Assembly (NCBI RefSeq): GCF_004959775.1
Contig: NZ_SJZG01000005.1
Location: 124,001-188,000, forward strand
Direction: 5' to 3'
DNA from: Agromyces sp. H66
GTDB taxonomy: Bacteria > Actinomycetota > Actinomycetes > Actinomycetales > Microbacteriaceae
DNA length: 64,000 nucleotides
Shown: positions 9,134 to 17,048 of the stretch, one piece after another
How the letters are laid out: every line of letters starts with the position of its first letter
Position numbering within the stretch: the stretch's first letter is position 1
Notes under the pieces: generated by a model
The model's input: the letters and a program-made list of their open reading frames with translations, nothing else
Database searches by the model: none
What the model was told of the DNA's origin: nothing
Translations under genes and position numbers: made by a program

Positions 9134-9940
9134 TCAGCCGTACTCGGGCGCGGGCGGGAGTCCGAAGAACTCCTCGAGGGTGGTCACGCCGGTCTCGCGC
9201 ATCTCGGTGGCGAGGTCGACGCCGACGTAGCGGAAGTGCCACGGCTCGAACGAGTACCCGGTGACCGGGGTCTTGTCGGCCGGGTACCGGAGGATGAAGC
9301 CGAACCGCCACGCGTTGTCGCGCAGCCAGATGCCCTCGGGCGTCTCGCCGAAGCACTCCTCGAGCGAGCACTCCCCCGACAGCGGCCCGATGTCGATCGT
9401 GAGGCCGGTCTGGTGCTCGCTGAACCCGGGCCGGGCCGTCGTCAGGTCGTCGCCGTCGTAGATGTTCTCCTGGGCGAAGTACGAGCGATACGCGCTGTTC
9501 GAGGCGAGCTCGAGGCCGGCCTCGTCGAAGGCGGCCTGGAACATCGCCACCACGGCGTCGGATGCCTCCTGCCGGAGCAACGGCTCGTTCGTGTACTCGA
9601 CGGGAACGTCGACGAGATCGGCGGGCTCGTAGTCCTGCGGATTGATCGGACGAAGCTTGTTGACCACGACCCAGATGCTCGCGGGGTCGTCGATCGAGTG
9701 GGCCGCCCGGTCGAACGTGTCGATCGACGCCGGCGGCGGTTCCACGGCGGGCTCGGGGCGCGGGGTGGGGGTCTCGGAGGCGGCGCCCGCGGTGGGGTCG
9801 TCGTCGGGCGCTGCGCCCGCGACCATTCCGACGACGACGGCGCTGACGGCCACGAGCACGAGGCTCAGCGAGATCGCGATCGCGAGGCGACGGTTCTGCC
9901 TCACGCGATCGGATGGATCTCGGTACTGGCTCGCGGACAC
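9134..9940 (-). CDS. VanY-type D-alanyl-D-alanine carboxypeptidase (peptidase M15B), membrane-anchored
   Basis: Trims the terminal D-Ala from peptidoglycan stem peptides on the outer face of the membrane. The 268-residue form starts at GTG 9940. A single membrane helix (about 18-42) is followed by an acidic/proline linker and the M15B catalytic domain. The zinc-binding SEHQTGLTID is at 174-183 and EPWHFRYVG at 232-240, the two signatures of the VanY family. An upstream open stretch to 10174 covers the ceb promoter region and is not likely coding. Divergent from cebE; forms an operon with the MFS gene. Confidence 0.87.
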   Translation of the reverse strand: MSASQYRDPSDRVRQNRRLAIAISLSLVLVAVSAVVVGMVAGAAPDDDPTAGAASETPTPRPEPAVEPPPASIDTFDRAAHSIDDPASIWVVVNKLRPINPQDYEPADLVDVPVEYTNEPLLRQEASDAVVAMFQAAFDEAGLELASNSAYRSYFAQENIYDGDDLTTARPGFSEHQTGLTIDIGPLSGECSLEECFGETPEGIWLRDNAWRFGFILRYPADKTPVTGYSFEPWHFRYVGVDLATEMRETGVTTLEEFFGLPPAPEYG

Positions 9941-10053
9941 CGTTCGAGTGTACGCCCGACCTCCCCCGCGCCAGCGTGGGTGGGTGCGCCCCAGACTGGG
10001 CAGGGTCGCGGGCACCGCCCGGGCGAGTTCCGCCGCGACCGGCGCACCACGCA

Positions 10054-10067
10054 TGAGAGCGCTCTCT
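10054..10067. promoter_or_regulatory. CebR-type operator O1
   Basis: TGAGAGCGCTCTCT, a near-perfect palindrome with central CG as expected for LacI-family repressors, ending on the first T of the -35 box of the cebE promoter. The known CebR site in actinobacteria (TGGGAGCGCTCCCA) is very similar. Confidence 0.85.
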
Positions 10068-10096
10068 TGACATTGCGGATCGTACCCCGCTACCAT
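10067..10096 (+). promoter_or_regulatory. cebE promoter
   Basis: TTGACA (10067-10072) and TACCAT (10091-10096) with 18-base spacing, flanked on both sides by CebR-type operators. This is a near-consensus housekeeping-sigma promoter that would be shut by bound repressor. Confidence 0.75.
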
Positions 10097-10109
10097 CGCC
10101 GTGCACACC

Positions 10110-10125
10110 GTGAGAGCGCTCTCAC
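10110..10125. promoter_or_regulatory. CebR-type operator O2
   Basis: GTGAGAGCGCTCTCAC, a perfect 16-base palindrome about 14 bases after the -10 box, so at or just beyond the start of transcription. An identical 16-mer precedes the GH6 cellulase at 34979. Confidence 0.9.
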
Positions 10126-10186
10126 CACCGAGTTTGAGCGCGTCCTCACGTGACCATTCCGACACCACGCACACAAGGGAGTGACC

Positions 10187-11452
10187 GTGAAACTTTCACG
10201 ACGCACCACGGCGATCGCGGCAGTAGCCGGCGCCGCATCCATCGCCCTCCTCGCCAGCGGCTGCGCGCCGTCGGCCGACGCCGAGGACGACGGCGGCAAC
10301 GTCGAACTGTCCATCGCCACGTTCAACGACTTCGGGTACACCGACGAACTCCTCCAGGAGTACATGGACGAGAACCCGAACGTCACCATCGTGCACAACC
10401 GGGCCGCGACCTCCAACGACGCCCGCGCCAACTACTTCCAGAAGCTCGGCAAGGAGGGCCTCGCCGACATCGAAGCCGTCGAGGTCGACTGGTTCACCGA
10501 GGCGATGCAGTACTCCGACCTGCTCGCCGAGGTGCCCGACAGCGCGAAGGGCCGCTGGCTCGATTGGAAGGAGGCCGCCGCCACCGACGCCGACGACCGC
10601 CTCGTCGGCTTTGGCACCGACATCGGCCCGCAGGGCGTGTGCTACCGCTCCGACCTCTTCGCCGCCGCGGGCCTGCCGACCGATCGCGCCGACGTCGCCG
10701 CGCTCCTCGACGGCGACTGGACGAACTTCTTCGACGTCGCCGACCAGTACAAGGCCGCGACCGGCAAGCCCTTCATCGACTCGGCCAACTCGGTGCTGCA
10801 GGGCATCGTGAACCAGCTCGAGACCGCCTACGAGGAGCCCGACGGCACCATCGTCGCCACCGAGAACGCCGACATCGAGGACGCCTACAACACGGTCGTC
10901 GAGCGCGCGGTGCCGATCTCGGCGTACGCCGGCCAGTGGAGCGACGACTGGTTCGCCTCGATGGCCAACGGCGAGTTCGCCGCCATGCTCTGCCCCGGCT
11001 GGATGCACGGCGTCATCTCGGGCAACGCCCCCGAGGTCACCGGCTGGGACATCGCCGACGTCTTCCCCGGCGGCGGCGGCAACTGGGGCGGCTCCTACCT
11101 GACCGTGCCCGCCAACGGCAAGCACGTCGAGGAGGCGCTCAAGCTCGCCGACTGGCTGACGGCCCCCGAGCAGCAGGTCAAGGCGTTCGCCAACGCCGGC
11201 ACGTTCCCGAGCCAGTCCGAGGCGTACGAGGACGAGGACCTCACCGGCTTCACCAACGAGTACTTCAACAACGCCCCCACCGGTGAGATCGGCATCGCCC
11301 GCGCCGAGGCGGTGACGGTCGCCACCTTCAAGGGACCGAAGTTCTTCCAGTTCCACGACGCACTCCAGAACGCGGTCACGCGCGTCTTCGACGGCGTCGA
11401 GGACCAGCAGACCTCGTGGAACACCTGGGTCACCGAGGTCAGCGCCTTCTGA
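10187..11452 (+). CDS. cebE: Cellobiose/cellodextrin ABC transporter, substrate-binding lipoprotein
   Basis: Captures cello-oligosaccharides outside the membrane for import. The 421-residue protein begins with a lipoprotein signal (MKLSRRTTAIAAV... LLASGC), lipidated at the Cys near residue 27. A type-1 extracellular solute-binding fold follows, with many aromatic residues (for example ending WNTWVTEVSAF) suited to sugar stacking. GTG 10187 is chosen over GTG 10181 because AAGGGAG lies 5 bases upstream of it. First gene of cebE-cebF-cebG-GH1; it is followed by a strong hairpin that probably keeps its transcript more abundant than those of the permeases. The cellobiose assignment rests on the operator, the GH1 enzyme and LacI context. 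Confidence 0.85.
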   Translation: MKLSRRTTAIAAVAGAASIALLASGCAPSADAEDDGGNVELSIATFNDFGYTDELLQEYMDENPNVTIVHNRAATSNDARANYFQKLGKEGLADIEAVEVDWFTEAMQYSDLLAEVPDSAKGRWLDWKEAAATDADDRLVGFGTDIGPQGVCYRSDLFAAAGLPTDRADVAALLDGDWTNFFDVADQYKAATGKPFIDSANSVLQGIVNQLETAYEEPDGTIVATENADIEDAYNTVVERAVPISAYAGQWSDDWFASMANGEFAAMLCPGWMHGVISGNAPEVTGWDIADVFPGGGGNWGGSYLTVPANGKHVEEALKLADWLTAPEQQVKAFANAGTFPSQSEAYEDEDLTGFTNEYFNNAPTGEIGIARAEAVTVATFKGPKFFQFHDALQNAVTRVFDGVEDQQTSWNTWVTEVSAF

Positions 11453-11459
11453 TCGAACG

Positions 11460-11490
11460 GTGCGGGCCGCGCCCCCAGCGCGGCCCGCAC
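11460..11490. terminator. Intra-operon hairpin after cebE (partial terminator / mRNA stabiliser)
   Basis: Perfect 13-base arms (11460-11472 and 11478-11490) around a 5-base loop, starting 8 bases after the cebE stop. Such hairpins after binding-protein genes commonly raise binding-protein mRNA over permease mRNA. Confidence 0.7.
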
Positions 11491-11533
11491 CTTCCCCCTC
11501 TCCCCAGATCAGACGCGACTCCCAGGAGCATCC

Positions 11534-12511
11534 GTGACCGCCACCGCGACGCGCCCGACGGCGCCACCGACGAGCCGCCCGCCGCGGGCGCCGCGCGTCA
11601 TCTCGTTCAGCCAGCGCCTCAGCCGCTGGGACCTCAAGGTCTCGCCCTACCTCTACATCTCGCCGTTCTTCATCATGTTCGCGATCGTCGGGCTGTTCCC
11701 GATCGCGTTCACCGCCGTGATCTCGTTCATGGACTGGGACCTCGTGCGCAACTCGGGCGAGTTCATCGGGTTCGACCAGTACGTCTGGATCCTCGGCCAG
11801 GCGCACTTCTGGACCGCACTGCGCAACACGTTCAGCATCTTCCTGCTCTCGAGCGTGCCGCAGCTGATCGCCGCGGTGTTCATCGCCGCGATGCTCGATC
11901 GCAACATCCGCGCCAAGACCTTCTGGCGCATGGGCGTGCTCGTGCCGTTCGTCATGGCGCCCGTCGCCGTCGCGCTCATCTTCAGCAACATGTTCGGCGA
12001 CAACCACGGCCTCGTGAACAACGTGATCACGAACCTCGGCATGGAGCCCATCCCGTGGCACAAGGACCCGTTCTGGAGCCACATCGCCATCGCGACCATG
12101 GTGAACTTCCGCTGGACGGGCTACAACACGCTCATCCTCCTCGCCGCCATGCAGGCGATCCCGCGCGACTACTACGAGGCCGCCACCGTCGACGGCGCGG
12201 GTCCCTTCCGCCAGTTCTTCAGCATCACGCTGCCGTCGCTGAAGCCGACGCTCATCTTCGTGATCATCACGGCGACGATCGGCGGCCTGCAGATCTTCGA
12301 CGAGCCTCGGATGTACGACCAGTTCGGCCGTGGCGGCGCAGGCCAGCAGTGGCTCACGATCACGCTCTACCTCTACGACATCGGCTGGGGCCAGTGGAAC
12401 TTCGGCCGGGCGGCGGCGCTCGCCTGGATCCTGTTCCTCATCATCCTGCTCATCGGACTGATCAACCTGCTCGTCACGAGGCGACTCGTGCGCGACGAAG
12501 GGCGGCGATAG
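11534..12511 (+). CDS. cebF: Sugar ABC transporter permease (MalF-like)
   Basis: Integral membrane subunit of the cellodextrin importer, 325 residues. Six or so hydrophobic segments begin at YLYISPFFIMFAIVGLF, and the EAA motif that docks the ATPase appears as EAATVDGAGPFRQFFSITLP. A hydrophilic N-terminal tail of about 35 residues precedes the first helix. The GTG start has AGGAG five bases upstream. The gene ends two bases before the next permease gene. No ATP-binding subunit is encoded in the cluster; actinobacterial ceb systems normally use the shared ATPase MsiK encoded elsewhere. Confidence 0.86.
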   Translation: MTATATRPTAPPTSRPPRAPRVISFSQRLSRWDLKVSPYLYISPFFIMFAIVGLFPIAFTAVISFMDWDLVRNSGEFIGFDQYVWILGQAHFWTALRNTFSIFLLSSVPQLIAAVFIAAMLDRNIRAKTFWRMGVLVPFVMAPVAVALIFSNMFGDNHGLVNNVITNLGMEPIPWHKDPFWSHIAIATMVNFRWTGYNTLILLAAMQAIPRDYYEAATVDGAGPFRQFFSITLPSLKPTLIFVIITATIGGLQIFDEPRMYDQFGRGGAGQQWLTITLYLYDIGWGQWNFGRAAALAWILFLIILLIGLINLLVTRRLVRDEGRR

Positions 12512-12513
12512 CC

Positions 12514-13434
12514 ATGACCGCACTCGACACCCGCAGCGTCACGACCGCCGGCGGCTCCGGGGGCAGCGCACCCGGCAGCCCTCGGACTCGCACGCGCACC
12601 CGGCACATCCGCGGCGTGCGCGCCGGCTTCTGGGTCTACGCGGGCCTCGGCGTCGTGCTCATCGCGTCGCTGTTCCCCTTCTACTGGTCGTTCCTCATCG
12701 GGTCGGGCGACTCGTCGACCATCAACGACCCCGACATGTCGTGGATCCCGGGCGGCAACTTCCTCGCCAACGCGACGACGGTCGTGAACGACCCGGCCGT
12801 GAACTTCTGGCCGGCCCTGTGGAACTCCATCTACAGCTCGGCGCTGATCGCGGCATCCGTCGTCGTCACCTCGACGCTCGCCGGCTGGGCGTTCTCGAAG
12901 CTGCGGTTCCCGGGCTCGAAGCCGCTGCTGGTGTTCGTCGTCGCGACGATGGCCGTGCCCATGCAGCTCGGCGTCGTGCCCCTGTACATCCTGTTCGCCG
13001 ACCTCGGCTGGACGGGCCACATCGGAGCGATCATCATCCCGTCGATCACGAGCGCGTTCGGCGTGTTCTGGATGACTCAGTACCTGCGCCAGTCGGTGCC
13101 CGACGAGCTCATTGAGGCCGCACGCGTCGACGGGGCATCCATGATCCGCACCTTCTGGACCATCGGCGTCGTCGCCGCCCGCCCGGCCGCCGCCATGCTC
13201 GGCCTCTTCACCTTCGTCACGGCCTGGAACAACTTCTTCTGGCCGTTCATCGTGCTCGATCGCAGCAATCCCACGCTGCCCGTCGCGCTCTCGCTGCTGC
13301 AGTCCAACCACTTCGTGGACTTCTCCATCGTGCTCGCCGGCGTGCTGCTGTCGACCATTCCCCTCCTCCTGCTGTTCGTCTTCGCCGGCAAGCAGCTCGT
13401 CTCAGGAATCATGCAAGGAGCCGTCAAGGGATGA
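12514..13434 (+). CDS. cebG: Sugar ABC transporter permease (MalG-like)
   Basis: Second membrane subunit, 306 residues, partner of CebF. The EAA loop reads EAARVDGASMIRTFWTIGVV. The first helix is at about residue 36 (AGFWVYAGLGVVLIASLF), and a short Gly/Ser/Thr-rich cytoplasmic tail precedes it. ATG 12514 lies two bases past the cebF stop with GAAGGG upstream; although the frame is open much further upstream, that part runs through cebF in another frame. Its stop overlaps the start of the GH1 gene by ATGA. Confidence 0.86.
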   Translation: MTALDTRSVTTAGGSGGSAPGSPRTRTRTRHIRGVRAGFWVYAGLGVVLIASLFPFYWSFLIGSGDSSTINDPDMSWIPGGNFLANATTVVNDPAVNFWPALWNSIYSSALIAASVVVTSTLAGWAFSKLRFPGSKPLLVFVVATMAVPMQLGVVPLYILFADLGWTGHIGAIIIPSITSAFGVFWMTQYLRQSVPDELIEAARVDGASMIRTFWTIGVVAARPAAAMLGLFTFVTAWNNFFWPFIVLDRSNPTLPVALSLLQSNHFVDFSIVLAGVLLSTIPLLLLFVFAGKQLVSGIMQGAVKG

Positions 13435-14906
13435 CCATCGTCCACCTCGAAACCACCCCGACCGCCGCAGCCGTTCGGCCATTCCCCGAGGGCTTCCTCC
13501 TCGGGGCCGCCGCCGCGGCGTACCAGATCGAGGGCGCCGCCCACGAAGACGGGCGCACCGACTCGATCTGGGACGCGTTCAGCCGCGTGCCCGGTGCGGT
13601 GATCAACGCCGACAACGGGGATGTCGCGTGCGACCACTACCACCGCTACCGCGACGACGTGGCGCTCATGCGCGAACTCGGCCTGGACTCGTACCGGTTC
13701 TCGACGTCCTGGGCGCGGGTGCGCCCCGACGGCGGACCGGTGAACCCGAAGGGCGTCGACTTCTACTCGCGCCTCGTCGACGAACTGCTCGAGGCGAGCA
13801 TCACGCCGTGGCTCACGCTCTACCACTGGGACCTCCCGCAGGCACTCGAGGAGCTGGGCGGGTGGACGAACCGCGACACCGCGTTCCGGTTCCGCGACTA
13901 CGCGCTCTCGGTGCACGACGCGCTCGGCGACCGCGTGAAGATCTGGACGACGCTGAACGAGCCGTGGTGCTCGTCGTTCCTGAGCTACACGGGCGGCGCG
14001 CACGCACCGGGGCGGCAGGATGTCGCGGCCGGCCTCGCGGCGGCGCACCACCTGATGCTCGGCCACGGCCTCGCCGTGCAGGCGCTGCGCGAGCGCGACG
14101 CGTCGCTCGACCTCGGCATCACGCTCAACCTCACGGTGGCTCGGCCGGTCGACCCAGGCGACCCGACCGACCTCGACGCCGCCCGGCGCATCGACGGGCA
14201 GTTCAACCGGGTGTTCCTCGACCCAATCTTCCGCGGGCACTACGCAGGCGACCTGCTGGCGGACGTCGGCCACCTCGGCCTGCGCGACGTCATCATGCCG
14301 GGCGACCTCGAGATCATCTCGACGCCGATCGACGCGCTCGGCGTGAACTACTACCACGGCGAGTTCGTAAGCGCTCGCCCGGCGGCGGAGCCGCACGCCG
14401 GCGACGCACCCACCGACCGGCCCACGCGGTCACCGTATCCGGCCGCCGAGGGCGTGCACTTCCACTCCCAGGGCCTGCCGCAGACGGTCATGGGCTGGGA
14501 GGTCGAACCCGACGGCCTGCGCGAACTGCTCGGCCGCGTGCACCGCGAGTACTCGGGCCCGGCGGGCGTGCGCCTGTTCGTCACCGAGAACGGCGCGGCC
14601 TACGACGACGTCGTGTCGCCCGACGGCGTCGTGCACGACGTGGAGCGCACCGAGTTCCTGCTCGGCCACCTCTCGTCGATCCTCGACGCCATCGACGAGG
14701 GCACGCCCGTGCACGGCTACTTCTACTGGTCGATCCTCGACAACTTCGAATGGGCGTGGGGCTACGACAAGCGGTTCGGGCTCGTGCGCGTCGACTACGA
14801 CACGCAGGAGCGCACGGTGAAGGACAGCGGGCGGGCGTACCAGCGCGTCATCCGCGAGCGCGGCCTGCCCGCGGCATCCGGTGCGCCCGCGGCATCCGTC
14901 GACTGA
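13431..14906 (+). CDS. bglC: GH1 beta-glucosidase (intracellular cellobiase)
   Basis: Hydrolyses imported cellobiose/cellodextrins to glucose in the cytoplasm; there is no signal peptide. The 491-residue length and motifs fit family GH1. The N-terminal signature FLLGAAAAAYQIEGA is present. The acid/base is in TLNEPW (Glu177), the nucleophile in LFVTENGAAYDD (Glu386), and the aglycone/glucose-binding WSILDNFEWAWGYDKRFGLV is near the C-terminus. Its start codon overlaps the cebG stop (ATGA), tying uptake and hydrolysis together in one operon, as in the known cebEFG-bglC arrangement. An alternative narrow beta-glycosidase specificity cannot be excluded. Confidence 0.92.
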   Translation: MTIVHLETTPTAAAVRPFPEGFLLGAAAAAYQIEGAAHEDGRTDSIWDAFSRVPGAVINADNGDVACDHYHRYRDDVALMRELGLDSYRFSTSWARVRPDGGPVNPKGVDFYSRLVDELLEASITPWLTLYHWDLPQALEELGGWTNRDTAFRFRDYALSVHDALGDRVKIWTTLNEPWCSSFLSYTGGAHAPGRQDVAAGLAAAHHLMLGHGLAVQALRERDASLDLGITLNLTVARPVDPGDPTDLDAARRIDGQFNRVFLDPIFRGHYAGDLLADVGHLGLRDVIMPGDLEIISTPIDALGVNYYHGEFVSARPAAEPHAGDAPTDRPTRSPYPAAEGVHFHSQGLPQTVMGWEVEPDGLRELLGRVHREYSGPAGVRLFVTENGAAYDDVVSPDGVVHDVERTEFLLGHLSSILDAIDEGTPVHGYFYWSILDNFEWAWGYDKRFGLVRVDYDTQERTVKDSGRAYQRVIRERGLPAASGAPAASVD

Positions 14907-14944
14907 ACGCCTGCTGCCCGGACGACGCAAATAGACTGACCGAC

Positions 14945-15970
14945 ATGCAACGGGGTGGAGTACGCGCACGGCCCGCCGCACCGACGCTCGAGGCGGTCGC
15001 GCGCGAGGCGAAGGTCTCGCGCGCGACCGTGAGCCGCGTCGTCAACGGGTCGCCGAAGGTCAGCCCCGACGTCGTGCGCGCCGTGAACGCGGCCATCGCC
15101 AAGCTCAACTACGTGCCCAACCGTGCGGCGCGCTCGCTCGCGAGCCGCACGACCCAGGCGATCGCGCTCGTCGTGCCCGAAGACACCACGCGGTTCTTCG
15201 GCGACCCGTACTTCGCCGCCATCGTGCAGGGCATCACGCGCCGGCTCGATGACAGCGAGTACCTGCTGAACCTGCTCGTCGCCAGCAACGATCCGGGCCG
15301 GAAAGCGTTGCGCTACCTGCGCTCGGGCGTGGTCGACGGTGCGCTCGTCGTGTCGCACCACGAGGGCGACGACGCGTTGTGGGAGGCCTTCGACTCGGTG
15401 CCGATGGTGTTCGGCGGCCGGCCCTCGCACGAGTCCGACGACGAGACCTACGTCGACGTCGACAACGTCGAGGGCGGCATGACGGGCACCGAGCACCTCA
15501 TCGCGATCAAGCGCCACCGCATCGGCAGCATCACCGGCCCGCTCGACATGCCCGCGGGCGTCGACCGGCTCGAGGGGTTCCGGCGCGCGATGGCGGTGGC
15601 CGGGCTGCCCGCCGATGCGGTGGAGACGGCGGACTGGTCGGTCTCGGGCGCCGTGGCCGCCACCCGGCGCCTGCTCGACCGGGTGCCCGACCTCGACGCG
15701 CTGTTCGTCGCGAGCGACCTCATGGCGACGGGCGCGCTCTCGGTGCTGCGCGAACGCGGGCGCCGCGTGCCCGAGGACGTCGCTGTCGTCGGCTTCGACG
15801 ACAGCCCCGCCGCGACCTCGTCGGCCATCCCCCTCACGACCGTGCACCAGCCGTCGGAGCAGATGGGCTTCGAGATGGCCGACCTGCTGCTGCGCGTGCT
15901 CGCCGGCGAGACCGACGTGCCGCACCGCAACCTCATGCCGACGCGGCTCGTGCGGCGCGCGTCGGCGTAG
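14945..15970 (+). CDS. cebR: LacI-family repressor of the cellobiose cluster
   Basis: A 341-residue DNA-binding regulator. The HTH at about residues 14-36 reads TLEAVAREAKVSRATVSRVVNG, followed by the hinge helix region VPNRAARSLASR. A periplasmic-binding-like effector domain ends VVGFDDSPAATSSAIPLTTVHQPSEQMG. By position directly after cebEFG-bglC, it should bind the GAGAGCGCTCTC palindromes at 10054, 10110 and 34979 and release them on cellobiose. ATG 14945 is favoured because the HTH begins at the usual distance. A TAGACT hexamer at 14932 is a possible -10 of its own promoter. Repeat family B hairpins follow the stop. Confidence 0.87.
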   Translation: MQRGGVRARPAAPTLEAVAREAKVSRATVSRVVNGSPKVSPDVVRAVNAAIAKLNYVPNRAARSLASRTTQAIALVVPEDTTRFFGDPYFAAIVQGITRRLDDSEYLLNLLVASNDPGRKALRYLRSGVVDGALVVSHHEGDDALWEAFDSVPMVFGGRPSHESDDETYVDVDNVEGGMTGTEHLIAIKRHRIGSITGPLDMPAGVDRLEGFRRAMAVAGLPADAVETADWSVSGAVAATRRLLDRVPDLDALFVASDLMATGALSVLRERGRRVPEDVAVVGFDDSPAATSSAIPLTTVHQPSEQMGFEMADLLLRVLAGETDVPHRNLMPTRLVRRASA

Positions 15971-16030
15971 GCCGCCTCGCTTCGCGGGTTGAGGAGCGCC
16001 GCGCGCAGCGCGCGGCGCGCGCCCGCCCGG

Positions 16031-16084
16031 AATCGAGAAGTCGCGGATGCAGGGTGCGACCCTGCATCTGCGCCCGTTCGATCG
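16031..16084. repeat. Hairpin repeat family B, copy 1
   Basis: The core GATGCAGGGT-GCG-ACCCTGCATC is a 10-base perfect stem with a 3-base loop, flanked by weaker-pairing arms ATCGAGAAG... and ...CGTTCGAT. It lies between the convergent cebR and zinc-ribbon genes. Sister copies are at 16114 and 30721. It resembles a REP element and may double as a terminator. Confidence 0.85.
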
Positions 16085-16113
16085 GGGCGGCCCACATGGC
16101 GCGGCATGGTCGT

Positions 16114-16166
16114 AATCGAGAAGTCGCAGATGCAGGGTGCGACCCTGCATCTGCGCCCGTTCGATC
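16114..16166. repeat. Hairpin repeat family B, copy 2
   Basis: Nearly identical to copy 1 over 53 bases (AATCGAGAAGTCGC then G/A, then the 23-base hairpin core, then TGCGCCCGTTCGATC), in direct orientation 29 bases after copy 1. Confidence 0.85.
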
Positions 16167-16253
16167 CGGCCGCCGTGCCCGCTCGATGTGCACTCTCGCT
16201 GCGGAAGTCAGGCTCCTGCGCTGGACGGGGCTTGGTCCGCTACTTGGTGCACC

Positions 16254-16997
16254 TCATGGCCGCGTCGTGCGGTCGAGGGGCCATACGTGGTACTCGGGCT
16301 CGGCCTCGCACTCGGCCACCATCTGGCGCTTGGTCACCCTCCGCGAGCCCGAATTGTCGATGATCCATTCTGTGGGCTTGTTGTAGAAATGGAGTCTCGC
16401 ACCGCATTTCGTGCAGGCTCCTACGAGCTTCGCGAGTCCAATTCTGCGACCCCATCCGATGAGCGCTGGGAGGAAACTCGGACCAACGATGAGAAGTTGA
16501 TGCCTCGCGATCCTGTGGAGCATCAGGGCAATCATCATCAGGACCATCGCGGCGGCGAACACCAGTAGCCATGGCGACGATACGCCTGCAGGAACGATGT
16601 CCGAAAGGCCCCCTGATTCGGAATGGTCGAGCCCGTCCGCTCGAACTGGACCCTCGATCAGAGCGATCGTTCCCTGATAGCCGGCGAAGAGGCTTGCGAC
16701 GCCCATGAGAGCGCTGAGCCACGCCAGCGCGGCCTGGGTCAGAGGACTTCGCCAGGTCCATTTCGTGGAAACGCCAGGCGGCTCTGGTTCGAAGTTCGCG
16801 CCGGGATTGTGAATCGTGACGTGGGTACCCTGAATGATGTCGCGCGCGTGGACATCTCTACCACCCGAAACACTCTGCCCACCTGGCACGGTCGAGAGAG
16901 ACGTTCCGCAAGCCGAGCAGAAAAGCGCGCCATCTCCTGCTCCGGCGCCGCACGAGTGGCAGTATCGAAGCGATTCTGCAGCATTGTCAGTCATCAA
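16254..16997 (-). CDS. Zinc-ribbon membrane protein, function unknown
   Basis: A 247-residue protein not recognised as a named family. Residues ~12-33 form a zinc ribbon (CHSCGAG...FCSACGT). Two hydrophobic helix segments follow (about 87-113, ALAWLSALMGVASLFAGYQGTIAL, and 140-160, SPWLLVFAAAMVLMMIALML). A second CxxC (ACTKCGARLHF) lies near residue 195, before a basic tail. Composition is less GC-rich than the neighbouring sugar genes. It is the last gene of the leftward R-M island, 51 bases after hsdR, so it may share the hsdR transcript. It could be a membrane accessory of the island or simply a passenger. Confidence 0.6.
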   Translation of the reverse strand: MMTDNAAESLRYCHSCGAGAGDGALFCSACGTSLSTVPGGQSVSGGRDVHARDIIQGTHVTIHNPGANFEPEPPGVSTKWTWRSPLTQAALAWLSALMGVASLFAGYQGTIALIEGPVRADGLDHSESGGLSDIVPAGVSSPWLLVFAAAMVLMMIALMLHRIARHQLLIVGPSFLPALIGWGRRIGLAKLVGACTKCGARLHFYNKPTEWIIDNSGSRRVTKRQMVAECEAEPEYHVWPLDRTTRP

Positions 16998-17048
16998 CTA
17001 CCTCCGAAGCTCGGTACAGCAGACCCATCGTCAGGACAGTCCCCCTCT

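Noticed and set aside
9941-10174. N-terminal extension of the VanY-like protein
   Set aside because: It would read through the cebE promoter and both operators; the membrane helix sits correctly when starting at GTG 9940.
10196-12523. A 775-codon open frame on the minus strand
   Set aside because: It is antisense to cebE and cebF, has no domain pattern and reads as the complement of conserved transporter codons.
16702-16717. ATGAGAGCGCTGAG resembling a CebR operator
   Set aside because: It lies inside the zinc-ribbon coding sequence and one arm is broken.
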